From the NCBI GenBank assembly GCA_002398485.1, contig DGYV01000018.1, forward strand, positions 8,467-15,427: 6,961 bases of DNA. The letters are read 5' to 3'. Positions 1 through 5,567 of this stretch are shown here, one piece after another (position 1 is the first letter of the stretch; the number at the start of each line of letters is the position of its first letter). A program made the translations under genes and the position numbers. The notes beneath the pieces were generated by a model. It was given only the letters and a program-made list of their open reading frames with translations. It was not told the origin of the DNA and did not search any database. This DNA is from Peptococcaceae bacterium UBA4997. Lineage in GTDB: Bacteria > Bacillota > Dehalobacteriia > UBA4068 > UBA4997.

Positions 1-1
1 A

Positions 2-301
2 AAAGGCGAAGCAGCTTTGGAAATCATTGAAAGCATTGTTGAAGAACCTGAAATGGGTAAAATTTATGAAGGCAAAGTTGTAAAAATTATGGATTTTGGT
101 GCCTTTGTGGAAATCATTCCCGGTGTTTTCGGTATGAGCGGTAAAGAAGGTATGGTTCATATTTCTCAGCTTGATTTCAAACGTGTGGAAAAGGTTACCG
201 ATGTTTGCCAAGAAGGCGATACTATGCGTGTAAAAGTAATTGGTATAGATAACCAAAGTGGTAAGATTAAGCTGTCTCGCAAGGATGCCCTGGAAAGGTA
301 A
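2..301 (+). CDS. pnp: Polyribonucleotide nucleotidyltransferase (PNPase), C-terminal S1 domain, 5'-truncated
   Basis: This is the last 99 codons of PNPase, the phosphorolytic 3'-5' exoribonuclease of the RNA degradation machinery. The reading frame is open from base 2, so the gene begins outside the window. The first ~18 residues look like the end of the KH domain ([15 protein letters not shown]). They are followed by an S1 RNA-binding domain with the family hallmarks [31 protein letters not shown] and the closing KIKLSRK. The two RNase PH domains are not in view. Compared with the Bacillus and E. coli S1 domains as I remember them, there are about six extra residues (VFGMSG) between FVEIIPG and KEGMVHIS. 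The TAA stop is at 299-301, and there is no long acidic tail after the S1 domain. Identification rests on the S1/KH pattern together with the downstream ylxY-mlpA synteny, which is typical of pnp. Confidence 0.93.
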   Translation, partial: KGEAALEIIESIVEEPEMGKIYEGKVVKIMDFGAFVEIIPGVFGMSGKEGMVHISQLDFKRVEKVTDVCQEGDTMRVKVIGIDNQSGKIKLSRKDALER

Positions 302-326
302 AGCAAACGTTTTTTGTTATAAAGGC

Positions 327-378
327 TGAAGTGCCTGAAATGCAGATTTGTTTTAACTGATTGGTTATTTCAACTTCA
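327..378 (+). other. Imperfect stem-loop in the pnp 3' flank
   Basis: TGAAGT (327-332) pairs with ACTTCA (373-378), and TGAAAT (336-341) pairs with ATTTCA (367-372). Only a GCC bulge (333-335) interrupts the stem, giving 12 A/T-rich base pairs around a 25-nt loop. There is no T tract after it on the + strand, so it does not look like a terminator by itself. It may be a 3'-end stabilising structure for pnp mRNA or part of a leader for the next gene. Its last two bases overlap the base of the next hairpin, so the two compete slightly. Confidence 0.35.
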
Positions 379-404
379 TAAAAAATCCTCCTTAAGCATA
401 CTTA
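376..404 (+). promoter_or_regulatory. Possible sigma-E-like promoter upstream of the deacetylase gene
   Basis: TCATAAA (376-382) is followed 14 nt later by GCATACTTA (396-404). This resembles the Bacillus sigma-E pattern kmATATT-N14-gCATACAnT as I recall it, with two mismatches in each element. The expected start would be near 411, inside the loop of the overlapping RBS hairpin. Such a transcript would lack the 5' arm of that hairpin. The region is AT-rich, so a chance match is possible. The call is by eye only. Confidence 0.28.
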
Positions 405-437
405 TTAGAACAAGGACTGCGAGGAGGTTTTTTTATG
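377..437 (+). promoter_or_regulatory. Hairpin enclosing the RBS and ATG of the deacetylase gene (terminator-like)
   Basis: The 5' arm 377-393 (CATAAAAAATCCTCCTT) is almost the exact complement of 421-437 (GAGGAGGTTTTTTTATG). It gives 16 pairs, one of them G-T, with a single T-T mismatch at 386/428. The unpaired loop is 27 nt (394-420), and GCA 396-398 could pair with TGC 418-420. The 3' arm contains the whole Shine-Dalgarno (421-427), the seven-T spacer and the ATG at 435. In RNA it would hide the start site. The G-rich arm followed by seven T residues also resembles an intrinsic terminator for pnp readthrough. Pairing is seen directly; function is inferred. Confidence 0.6.
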
Positions 438-1154
438 CATACTATTTTTATTCCTAAACGTAATTATTTAAAAATTGCGCTGGCTTTTGCGGTTTTGCTT
501 TTGTTGGCAGGGTTTTTTTTGTTAAATCCTGTGGCAAGTGTTATCAGTGAAAATTTAGGTGCACCTATTTACAAGGGGTCAGCGGACCAAAATAATGTTA
601 GCTTTGCCATTAATGTGGATTGGGGAGAGGAATATATACCCAAAATGCTTGCTATATTTGAGGAAAATGAAATCAAATGCACATTTTTCCTTACAGGGCG
701 CTGGGTAGAAAACAATAAAGACCTGGCTAAAGCTATTAAGGATAAAGGCCATGAAATAGGTAATCATGCTTATAGCCACACCAGCCCAAACAGCCTCAGC
801 AAAGCAAAAAATGCAGATGAGATAACCAAAACGGCCACAGCTATAAAAGAAGCAACAGGTGTTAATACGGCTTTATATGCTCCGCCTTCAGGTGAATGTG
901 AAGAGCAGGTATTGGCGGCCGCTTTGGAAACAGGGCACCATACTATACTTTGGTCGGTAGATACCATTGATTGGCAAAAACCTTCTCCGGAAACTATCAT
1001 CAGCCGTGTTATTGTTAAGGCCGAAAGCGGTAGTATCATACTTATGCATCCCACGGAAAATACTGTGTCAGCTTTGTCTACTTTGATAAGTGAATTAAAT
1101 AAAAAAAATCTTGAGATAGTACCCGTTTCGGTCAATGCCAATTTGGATATTTAA
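435..1154 (+). CDS. Membrane-anchored polysaccharide deacetylase, YlxY/PdaB-like (CE4)
   Basis: A 239-residue protein with a short basic N-terminus, one hydrophobic segment (about residues 12-30) and an extracytoplasmic NodB/CE4 domain. CE4 enzymes remove N-acetyl groups from peptidoglycan or related sugars using a metal. Visible motifs are: motif 1 NVDWG (60-64), keeping the catalytic-base Asp62 but with Trp in place of the second Asp of TFDDG; motif 2 HAYSH (111-115); motif 3 APPSG (149-153), with Ala instead of the usual Arg; motif 4 DTIDW (176-180); and motif 5 LMHPT with His205. Departures in motifs 1 and 3 are common in sporulation-linked PdaB/YlxY relatives, so activity is uncertain. 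The position directly after pnp matches B. subtilis ylxY. The ATG at 435 has GAGGAGG 7 nt upstream, inside a hairpin. The stop codon overlaps the RBS of the next gene. Confidence 0.88.
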   Translation: MHTIFIPKRNYLKIALAFAVLLLLAGFFLLNPVASVISENLGAPIYKGSADQNNVSFAINVDWGEEYIPKMLAIFEENEIKCTFFLTGRWVENNKDLAKAIKDKGHEIGNHAYSHTSPNSLSKAKNADEITKTATAIKEATGVNTALYAPPSGECEEQVLAAALETGHHTILWSVDTIDWQKPSPETIISRVIVKAESGSIILMHPTENTVSALSTLISELNKKNLEIVPVSVNANLDI

Positions 1155-1166
1155 GAGGTGTATTTT

Positions 1167-2297
1167 GTGCCGAAAACTTTACTTGGAGTAACAATAAAAG
1201 CAATAATATTTTTTTGTGTAAGTATTCTGATCATATGCGGGTTTACAACTTCGGCTTTGGCTGGCTTGAATATAGCTGCCAAAGGGGCGGTTTTGATAGA
1301 CAGTGCTACAGGTACAGTGCTCTGGGGGAAAAATGCTGATACGCCTTTACCCCCTGCCAGCACTACCAAGGTTTTTACTGCTTTAACCGCGCTTGATTTG
1401 ATGCCTTTGGATCATGCCTGCCTTGTTTCTCCGCAGGCGGCCGCTGTTGGTGAATCTACCGCTGATTTGCAAGCGGGGGAGGAACTACCGCTAGCTGATT
1501 TGTTAATGGCAAGCTTAGTTAAATCAGCCAATGATGCTTGTTATGCTATAGGCGAAAATGTAGCGGGAAGCGAGAGGTTTTTCCTACATTTGCTGAATTT
1601 AAAGGCACAGGCCCTAGGCTGTTATGACAGCCGCTTTTATAATACCAACGGCTTGCCTGCCCAAGGCCATTTGGTAACACCTTATAATATGGCTTTAGCA
1701 GCCCGAACAGCCATGACCAGCCCTGTATTTAGGGAATTGGTGGCAAGCCCCACAGCTATTATGGAAAATGGTTCTCGTACCCGTTATTTAAAAAATACCA
1801 ATAAACTGTTGACCATGAATTCAGAAGTCATAGGTATTAAAACAGGCACCACCAATGAAGCAGGTGCCTGCCTTGCTGCGGCCATGAAGCGTAACGGCAG
1901 AGAGGTCATAAGCGTGGTTTTCAACAGCCCGAACCGTTATGGGGAAAGCCTGCAATTGTTAAATTATGGTATAGATAATTTTATAAATATAGAATATTTG
2001 CAGGAGGGCGATGCGGTAGCTTATTATCCCGTAGAAAAGGCTGAAGCCGATGGAGTATGGCTGATTGCCGCAGGTAAAGGTGTTGCTACAGTACCTATAC
2101 AAGAAAAAGAAAATCTACGGGTGGAAATAGCATGGAAGGCAAATATAGAATTGCCCATAAAAGCGGGAGAGACGCTGGCCTGGGCAAATTTGTCAGGTTC
2201 AGACGGTACTGTTTATGCAAGTGTAAATTTAGAAGCTGTAAACTCTGTTGCAAAAGAGGGAATTTGGCTTCTTTTAGAGAAACTTAAACAAAAATAA
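1167..2297 (+). CDS. D-alanyl-D-alanine carboxypeptidase, DacF/PBP5-like (peptidase S11)
   Basis: A low-molecular-mass penicillin-binding protein (376 residues) that trims the terminal D-Ala from peptidoglycan stem peptides outside the membrane. From the GTG at 1167, the N-terminus is a signal peptide with a probable cleavage after ALA (residues ~30-32). The catalytic SxxK is STTK (65-68, in PPASTTK), SxN is SAN (120-122) and the KTG triad is 225-227 (GIKTGTT). A C-terminal PBP5-type beta domain follows (roughly 270-355), ending in a short amphipathic stretch (KEGIWLLLEKLKQK) that probably holds the mature protein on the membrane. I chose GTG 1167 because AAGAGGTG (1153-1160) lies 6 nt upstream; the GTG at 1158 is itself inside that RBS. 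The RBS overlaps the deacetylase stop, so the two genes are likely co-transcribed and translationally coupled. It resembles dacF/dacB of spore formers, but which paralogue it is cannot be settled here. Confidence 0.92.
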   Translation: MPKTLLGVTIKAIIFFCVSILIICGFTTSALAGLNIAAKGAVLIDSATGTVLWGKNADTPLPPASTTKVFTALTALDLMPLDHACLVSPQAAAVGESTADLQAGEELPLADLLMASLVKSANDACYAIGENVAGSERFFLHLLNLKAQALGCYDSRFYNTNGLPAQGHLVTPYNMALAARTAMTSPVFRELVASPTAIMENGSRTRYLKNTNKLLTMNSEVIGIKTGTTNEAGACLAAAMKRNGREVISVVFNSPNRYGESLQLLNYGIDNFINIEYLQEGDAVAYYPVEKAEADGVWLIAAGKGVATVPIQEKENLRVEIAWKANIELPIKAGETLAWANLSGSDGTVYASVNLEAVNSVAKEGIWLLLEKLKQK

Positions 2298-2329
2298 GTT
2301 ATTTTAAGTTATAGGAGCGAAAAATTATT

Positions 2330-3580
2330 ATGATAAGAAAAACTTTACTTTCGAACGGTATTCGTGTGGTTACCCAGGAAATGCCCAGTGTTTATTCGGT
2401 AACAGCAGGTATATGGGTAAATACAGGATCTGTGGCAGAGGATGAAAATCTGGCTGGAGTTTCGCATTTTTTAGAGCATATGCTTTTCAAGGGCACCCAA
2501 AATAGAACCGCTAAGGAAATAGGTGAAATCATGGAAAATGTAGGTGGACAAATGAATGCGTTTACCTCCAAAGAACATACCTGTTATTATGTAAAATGCC
2601 TTAGTGAACATTTTAACCTGGGTATGGATGTGTTGGCGGATATGTATCTTGATTCTACTTTTCCTGTAGAAGAGTTTGCCAAGGAAAAAGGGGTTATTTT
2701 GGAAGAAATAAATATGTATGAGGATACTCCCGATGATTTGGTACATGATATTTTTGCCGCTACCATGTGGCCCGAACATCCATATGGCAAATCTATAATT
2801 GGTACTGTTCAAACCGTAACTAAACTTCAAAGGGACGAAATGTATGCCTATTATCAACAGGCCTATGTTCCCGAACATACTGTTTTAGTTGTAACCGGCA
2901 ATGTAAAACATGATGATGTAATAAAACAGGCGGAAAATCTATTGGGTGCCCTAAAAGGTAAATGGGACAAGCCCGAATTGCCTTTAGCCGTTCCACAAAG
3001 CGGTCAAAAATTTGTTTATAAGGATATAGAGCAGGTACATTTATGTTTTGGTGTACCGGGTTTGCCCGGTGACCACAAGGATATTTATAAAATGCATATT
3101 TTAAATAATATTTTGGGCGGTGGTGTAAGTTCACGCTTGTTTCAAGAAGCAAGGGAAGCAAGGGGGCTTACATACAGTATTTATTCTTTTAATGGGGCTA
3201 TGTCCGCAGGCGGGGCTTTGGTTGCTTATGCTTCTACCAGCCCGCAAAAGGTAGAGGAAGTGGTAAAAGTAATGTCTGAACAGATGGCGCTTTTGGCTGC
3301 TAAAGGTGTAACAGAAGCAGAACTTCGCAGAGCCCAATCGCAGATAAAGGGTGCTCTTTTGATGGGCTTGGAAAATTCCAGCAATGTTATGTCTCGTTTA
3401 GGCAAGGGAGAAACCAATTACCGTAAAATTTTAAGTGTGGACGAGCTTGTTGAACTTATAATGGCTGTAAACACAGAGGATGTTCAGAATATGGCAAAGC
3501 AGTTGTTTCAAAAGGATAAGCTGGTATTTACCCAGGTTGGAGCCAAAGAATATGATGTAGATATAAATAGCTTGTTATAA
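2330..3580 (+). CDS. mlpA: M16-family zinc metalloprotease (MlpA/YmxG-like, insulinase/MPP type)
   Basis: A 416-residue cytoplasmic M16 peptidase; no signal peptide is seen. The inverted zinc motif HxxEH is HFLEH (46-50, in [14 protein letters not shown]). The distal metal-ligand Glu is at 125/126 in [17 protein letters not shown], about 75 residues on, as expected for the family. The second, inactive M16 half carries [24 protein letters not shown] (263-286), the conserved substrate-binding R/Y region. The length suits single-chain bacterial family members such as B. subtilis MlpA (YmxG), which sits at the same place in the pnp-ylxY-mlpA-ymxH cluster. The natural substrate is not known from sequence. 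AGGAG (2313-2317) lies 12 nt before the ATG, rather far; no better in-frame start is available. The 32-nt gap after the carboxypeptidase shows no terminator, suggesting one operon. Confidence 0.92.
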   Translation: MIRKTLLSNGIRVVTQEMPSVYSVTAGIWVNTGSVAEDENLAGVSHFLEHMLFKGTQNRTAKEIGEIMENVGGQMNAFTSKEHTCYYVKCLSEHFNLGMDVLADMYLDSTFPVEEFAKEKGVILEEINMYEDTPDDLVHDIFAATMWPEHPYGKSIIGTVQTVTKLQRDEMYAYYQQAYVPEHTVLVVTGNVKHDDVIKQAENLLGALKGKWDKPELPLAVPQSGQKFVYKDIEQVHLCFGVPGLPGDHKDIYKMHILNNILGGGVSSRLFQEAREARGLTYSIYSFNGAMSAGGALVAYASTSPQKVEEVVKVMSEQMALLAAKGVTEAELRRAQSQIKGALLMGLENSSNVMSRLGKGETNYRKILSVDELVELIMAVNTEDVQNMAKQLFQKDKLVFTQVGAKEYDVDINSLL

Positions 3581-3599
3581 AATAAAAAGCATATATAAA
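3572..3599 (+). promoter_or_regulatory. Possible sigma-A promoter for dut
   Basis: TTGTTA (3572-3577, overlapping the mlpA stop codon) is followed after 16 nt by TATAAA (3594-3599). That is 4/6 and 5/6 agreement with TTGACA/TATAAT. The start would fall near 3606, leaving a leader of only about 20 nt before the TTG codon at 3627. The gap is AT-rich, so a chance match is possible, and readthrough from mlpA would also serve dut. Confidence 0.33.
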
Positions 3600-3626
3600 T
3601 ATTTGCATAGGAGGTTTTGGAGTAAA

Positions 3627-4079
3627 TTGTCTGAAAAAATAAAATTAAAAGTTCAAACTATGTCTCATTATGAAGGCTTGCCCTTACCCACTTATGCAAC
3701 TGATTTTTCAGCAGGTATGGATTTATTGGCTGCAATTGAAGAGGAAATATTACTTAAACCCATGGCAAGAGTATTGGTACCCACAGGTATAGCTTTGGCT
3801 ATTCCCCGGGGTTATGAGGTTCAGGTGCGTCCCCGCAGCGGATTAGCTATCAAAAACGGAATCGGTTTGGTTAACAGTCCCGGTACCATTGATGCAGATT
3901 ATAGGGGCGAAATCAAAGTTATCCTAATCAATTTAGGACAAGAGGACTTCCTGATAAAGCGCGGTATGAGGATAGCTCAAATGGTTTTGGCACCTGTAAT
4001 GCAAATGGTTTTGGAACCAACTGTCGAACTTGAGAAAAGTGAGCGCGGTACAGGCGGTTTTGGACATACAGGTATATAA
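3627..4079 (+). CDS. dut: Deoxyuridine 5'-triphosphate nucleotidohydrolase (dUTPase)
   Basis: The trimeric dUTPase hydrolyses dUTP to dUMP and pyrophosphate, keeping uracil out of DNA and supplying dUMP for thymidylate synthesis. All five family motifs are present in the 150-residue product: I, SAGMDLLA (28-35); II, RPRSGLA (68-74); [16 protein letters not shown] (86-98); [12 protein letters not shown] (115-124); and [11 protein letters not shown] (140-149), where His replaces the more usual Ser. The start is taken as TTG at 3627, with AGGAGG (3609-3614) 12 nt upstream. The in-frame TTG at 3603 lies before the RBS, and the ATG at 3660 has no RBS and would delete the first beta strand (KIKLKVQT). 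A housekeeping gene in a sporulation cluster; nothing suggests phage origin. Confidence 0.95.
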   Translation: MSEKIKLKVQTMSHYEGLPLPTYATDFSAGMDLLAAIEEEILLKPMARVLVPTGIALAIPRGYEVQVRPRSGLAIKNGIGLVNSPGTIDADYRGEIKVILINLGQEDFLIKRGMRIAQMVLAPVMQMVLEPTVELEKSERGTGGFGHTGI

Positions 4080-4096
4080 GTATTTATAATTTTGTA

Positions 4097-4145
4097 ATAA
4101 AATCACCCCTCTACTGCATATTAATCCGTAAAGGGGTGATTTTAT
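4097..4145 (+). promoter_or_regulatory. Perfect 14-bp hairpin enclosing the RBS and start codon of the ymxH-like gene
   Basis: ATAAAATCACCCCT (4097-4110) is the exact reverse complement of AGGGGTGATTTTAT (4132-4145), with a 21-nt loop (4111-4131). The 3' arm is the Shine-Dalgarno (AGGGGTGAT) plus TTT and the AT of the ATG at 4144. Pairing would block translation. The GC-rich top of the stem followed by TTTT also gives it a terminator-like look after dut. No other terminator is visible in the 64-nt gap. Fourteen perfect pairs over a start site are very unlikely by chance; the regulatory role is inferred. Confidence 0.68.
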
Positions 4146-4404
4146 GCGTTTAAGCGAATTGATGGGCAAGAGGATAGTAAATATTTTTGATGGTGATATT
4201 TTGGGCACGGTAGGTGACTCGGATTTGGTAATAAATCCTGAAAACGGTGATATACAAGCCATTATCCTGCCTCATGCCGGTGAAGGCTTATTATCCCGCG
4301 GGGAAAGACGTGTGCTTAACATACCTTGGTCTGCCGTATATAAAGTTGGGGCTGAAGTAATAGTGGTAGATCTGGAAAATAATTATAATACAAGAGTACG
4401 TTAA
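4144..4404 (+). CDS. ymxH: YlmC/YmxH-family PRC-barrel sporulation protein
   Basis: An 86-residue small cytoplasmic protein matching the YlmC/YmxH family. It has a PRC-barrel-like beta-rich fold beginning RLSELMGKRIVNIFDGDILGTVGDSDLVI, followed by a core (IILPHAGEGLLSRGERRVLNIPWSAVYKVGAEVIVVDL) typical of the group. Members are widespread in spore formers, and B. subtilis ymxH lies just upstream of spoVFA; their biochemical role is not established. The ATG at 4144 has AGGGGTGAT only 3 nt upstream, an extended match to the 3' end of 16S rRNA. Both the RBS and the start are buried in a perfect hairpin. It is followed by 179 nt without a gene before dapB. Confidence 0.85.
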   Translation: MRLSELMGKRIVNIFDGDILGTVGDSDLVINPENGDIQAIILPHAGEGLLSRGERRVLNIPWSAVYKVGAEVIVVDLENNYNTRVR

Positions 4405-4524
4405 AATATTTATTTTCTGTATTTGAGTAAAACCTATGCCAGTTTTAATCTATCGAATTTCCAAAAATAGTTTATGTTTTTAGTTTGGATTTATTATACA
4501 GTTTGTTGGTTTTGCAGGATTTTT
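4405..4524 (+). other. AT-rich intergenic region upstream of dapB
   Basis: This is the first two-thirds of the gap between the ymxH-like gene and dapB. I see no convincing terminator, open frame or RNA gene. Only weak promoter-like strings are present (TTGAGT at 4423 with poor -10 partners; TATTAT at 4492 without a fair -35). A 6-bp A/T stem TAAAAC/GTTTTA (4428-4447) is too weak to interpret. The gap ends in the RBS-pairing hairpin 4525-4574. Confidence 0.5.
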
Positions 4525-4574
4525 CTCCCTATTGGTGAATAATTACTTAAGTTAGAATTTATTTTTATAGGGAG
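4525..4574 (+). promoter_or_regulatory. Inverted repeat pairing with the dapB RBS
   Basis: CTCCCTAT (4525-4532) is the perfect complement of ATAGGGAG (4567-4574), which contains the dapB Shine-Dalgarno. The loop is 34 nt (4533-4566). Unlike the two longer examples upstream, pairing stops before the start codon (ATG 4584), and no T tract follows, so it could act on translation but not as a terminator. Eight perfect pairs are less compelling alone; repetition of the design in this window raises the likelihood that it matters. Confidence 0.42.
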
Positions 4575-4583
4575 TTGTTAATA

Positions 4584-5381
4584 ATGGCTGGGATAAAAGT
4601 AATTATGAATGGTGCTATGGGCAAAATGGGCAGGGCTGTTTCTGCTGGCCTTTGCAATGAAGGGGATATTGAGCTTGTAGCGGCTATAGATGTTAAAACC
4701 TCGGAAACCGATTATGGTTTTTTATGCGGTATAGAGCCTTTGGGTTTTTCTGTAAGCTCGGATTTAGCAGCTGCAATAAAGCAGCATAAACCTGATGTAA
4801 TAGTGGATTTCACAAATCCACAGGCTATTATGGCAAATATTTATAATGCGGTATCTTTACGTGTACCTATTGTGGTAGGTACTACAGGTTTTACACCCGC
4901 GGATCTGACCAAAATAAAAGGCTGGTGTAATGAATATGACACAGCAGTATTTGTTGCACCTAACTTTGCTTTAGGTGCGGTGCTTTTAATGCGTTTTTCC
5001 AAAGAAGCCGCCCGCTATTTACCTAATGTAGAAATAATTGAACGACATCATGATCAAAAGTTGGATGCCCCTTCCGGTACGGCGGTTACAACCATGGAAA
5101 TGATTAGTGAAGTTAGGGAAGTGCTTAGCCAGGGTAATGCTCAGGAATTTGAACGTATTAACGGCAGCCGAGGCGGTGATTATCAGGGTATGCGTGTGCA
5201 TAGTGTACGTTTGCCCGGTTATGTTGCTACGCAGGAAGTCATTTTTGGCGGTGTGGGTCAGGTGCTTACTTTAAGGCATGATGCTATATCCAGAGAATCT
5301 TATGTACAGGGCGTTGCCTTGGCGGTACGCAAAATAAGTGATTTGAATGGTTTAGTGCAGGGCTTGGAGGCTTTGCTTTAA
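4584..5381 (+). CDS. dapB: 4-hydroxy-tetrahydrodipicolinate reductase
   Basis: DapB reduces dehydrated 4-hydroxy-tetrahydrodipicolinate (dihydrodipicolinate) to tetrahydrodipicolinate with NAD(P)H, in the DAP/lysine pathway that feeds peptidoglycan. The 265-residue product has the N-terminal Rossmann motif NGAMGKMGR (9-17), VDFT (74-77), VVGTTG (97-102), APNFALG (125-131), the catalytic-site signature EIIERHHDQKLDAPSGTA (150-167; His155/His156, Lys159), and the C-terminal GLEALL end. Full family length. The ATG at 4584 has AGGGAG (4569-4574) 9 nt upstream; the in-frame TTG at 4575 directly abuts that RBS and is unlikely. The gene sits between a long gap and a strong terminator, so it may be its own transcription unit. 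It draws on the same intermediate as the downstream dpaA/dpaB genes. Confidence 0.96.
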   Translation: MAGIKVIMNGAMGKMGRAVSAGLCNEGDIELVAAIDVKTSETDYGFLCGIEPLGFSVSSDLAAAIKQHKPDVIVDFTNPQAIMANIYNAVSLRVPIVVGTTGFTPADLTKIKGWCNEYDTAVFVAPNFALGAVLLMRFSKEAARYLPNVEIIERHHDQKLDAPSGTAVTTMEMISEVREVLSQGNAQEFERINGSRGGDYQGMRVHSVRLPGYVATQEVIFGGVGQVLTLRHDAISRESYVQGVALAVRKISDLNGLVQGLEALL

Positions 5382-5429
5382 GTTTGAAGCCTGAAAGCAT
5401 AAGTATAATGGCTTAGTGTAATGCTATAA

Positions 5430-5456
5430 AAATGCCCCGTAGGGGCATTTCTTTTT
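5430..5456 (+). terminator. Rho-independent terminator after dapB
   Basis: AAATGCCCC (5430-5438) pairs perfectly with GGGGCATTT (5442-5450) around a GTA loop, followed by CTTTTT (5451-5456). A 9-bp stem with four G-C pairs plus a further G-C at its core and a short T tract is a standard intrinsic terminator. It lies about 50 nt past the dapB stop and separates dapB from dpaA. Confidence 0.92.
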
Positions 5457-5468
5457 GCTTAAAATCTG

Positions 5469-5497
5469 CACCGCCTTTTAATCAATAACATATACTA
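5469..5497 (+). promoter_or_regulatory. Sigma-K type promoter for dpaA-dpaB
   Basis: CACC (5469-5472), then exactly 16 nt, then CATATACTA (5489-5497). This fits the Bacillus sigma-K consensus mACm-N16-CATAnnnTA at every defined position. It lies just after the dapB terminator, with transcription expected to begin near 5504 and a leader of about 64 nt. In B. subtilis the spoVF (dpaAB) operon is transcribed by mother-cell sigma-K, so the match has the right gene behind it. No clear GerE or SpoIIID site was assigned. Confidence 0.72.
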
Positions 5498-5567
5498 CTA
5501 TATATCACAACAAAAAGCTGATGTTACTTTGATTGTCTATAAGCCAGGGGAGGGCCGGTGATAATTT

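Noticed and set aside
770..1141. Long open frame on the minus strand (123 codons) within the deacetylase gene
   Set aside because: The + strand frame has clear CE4 motifs; the minus frame shows no recognisable domain and no RBS.
1158..1166. GTG at 1158 as the carboxypeptidase start
   Set aside because: It lies inside the Shine-Dalgarno AAGAGGTG; GTG 1167 is correctly spaced.
2471..3161. Overlapping minus-strand open frames inside the M16 protease gene
   Set aside because: They are antisense to a well-conserved coding region and encode low-complexity, unrecognisable products.
4428..4447. TAAAAC/GTTTTA stem as a terminator for the ymxH-like gene
   Set aside because: Only six mostly A-T pairs, one G-C, and no T tract.
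4423..4500. Promoter-like strings upstream of dapB (TTGAGT with TTTAAT or TAATCT; TATTAT at 4492)
   Set aside because: Spacing or second-element agreement is poor in every combination; such strings are common in AT-rich gaps.
4575..4583. TTG at 4575 as the dapB start, adding three residues
   Set aside because: It directly abuts the AGGGAG at 4569-4574, leaving no spacer; ATG 4584 has normal spacing and gives the usual DapB N-terminus.
5469..5560. CACCG near 5469 pairing with CGGTG at 5556-5560 as a fourth RBS-masking hairpin (dpaA)
   Set aside because: Only five pairs over 80 nt, and the 5' arm is the predicted -35 element, so it would not be transcribed from that promoter.
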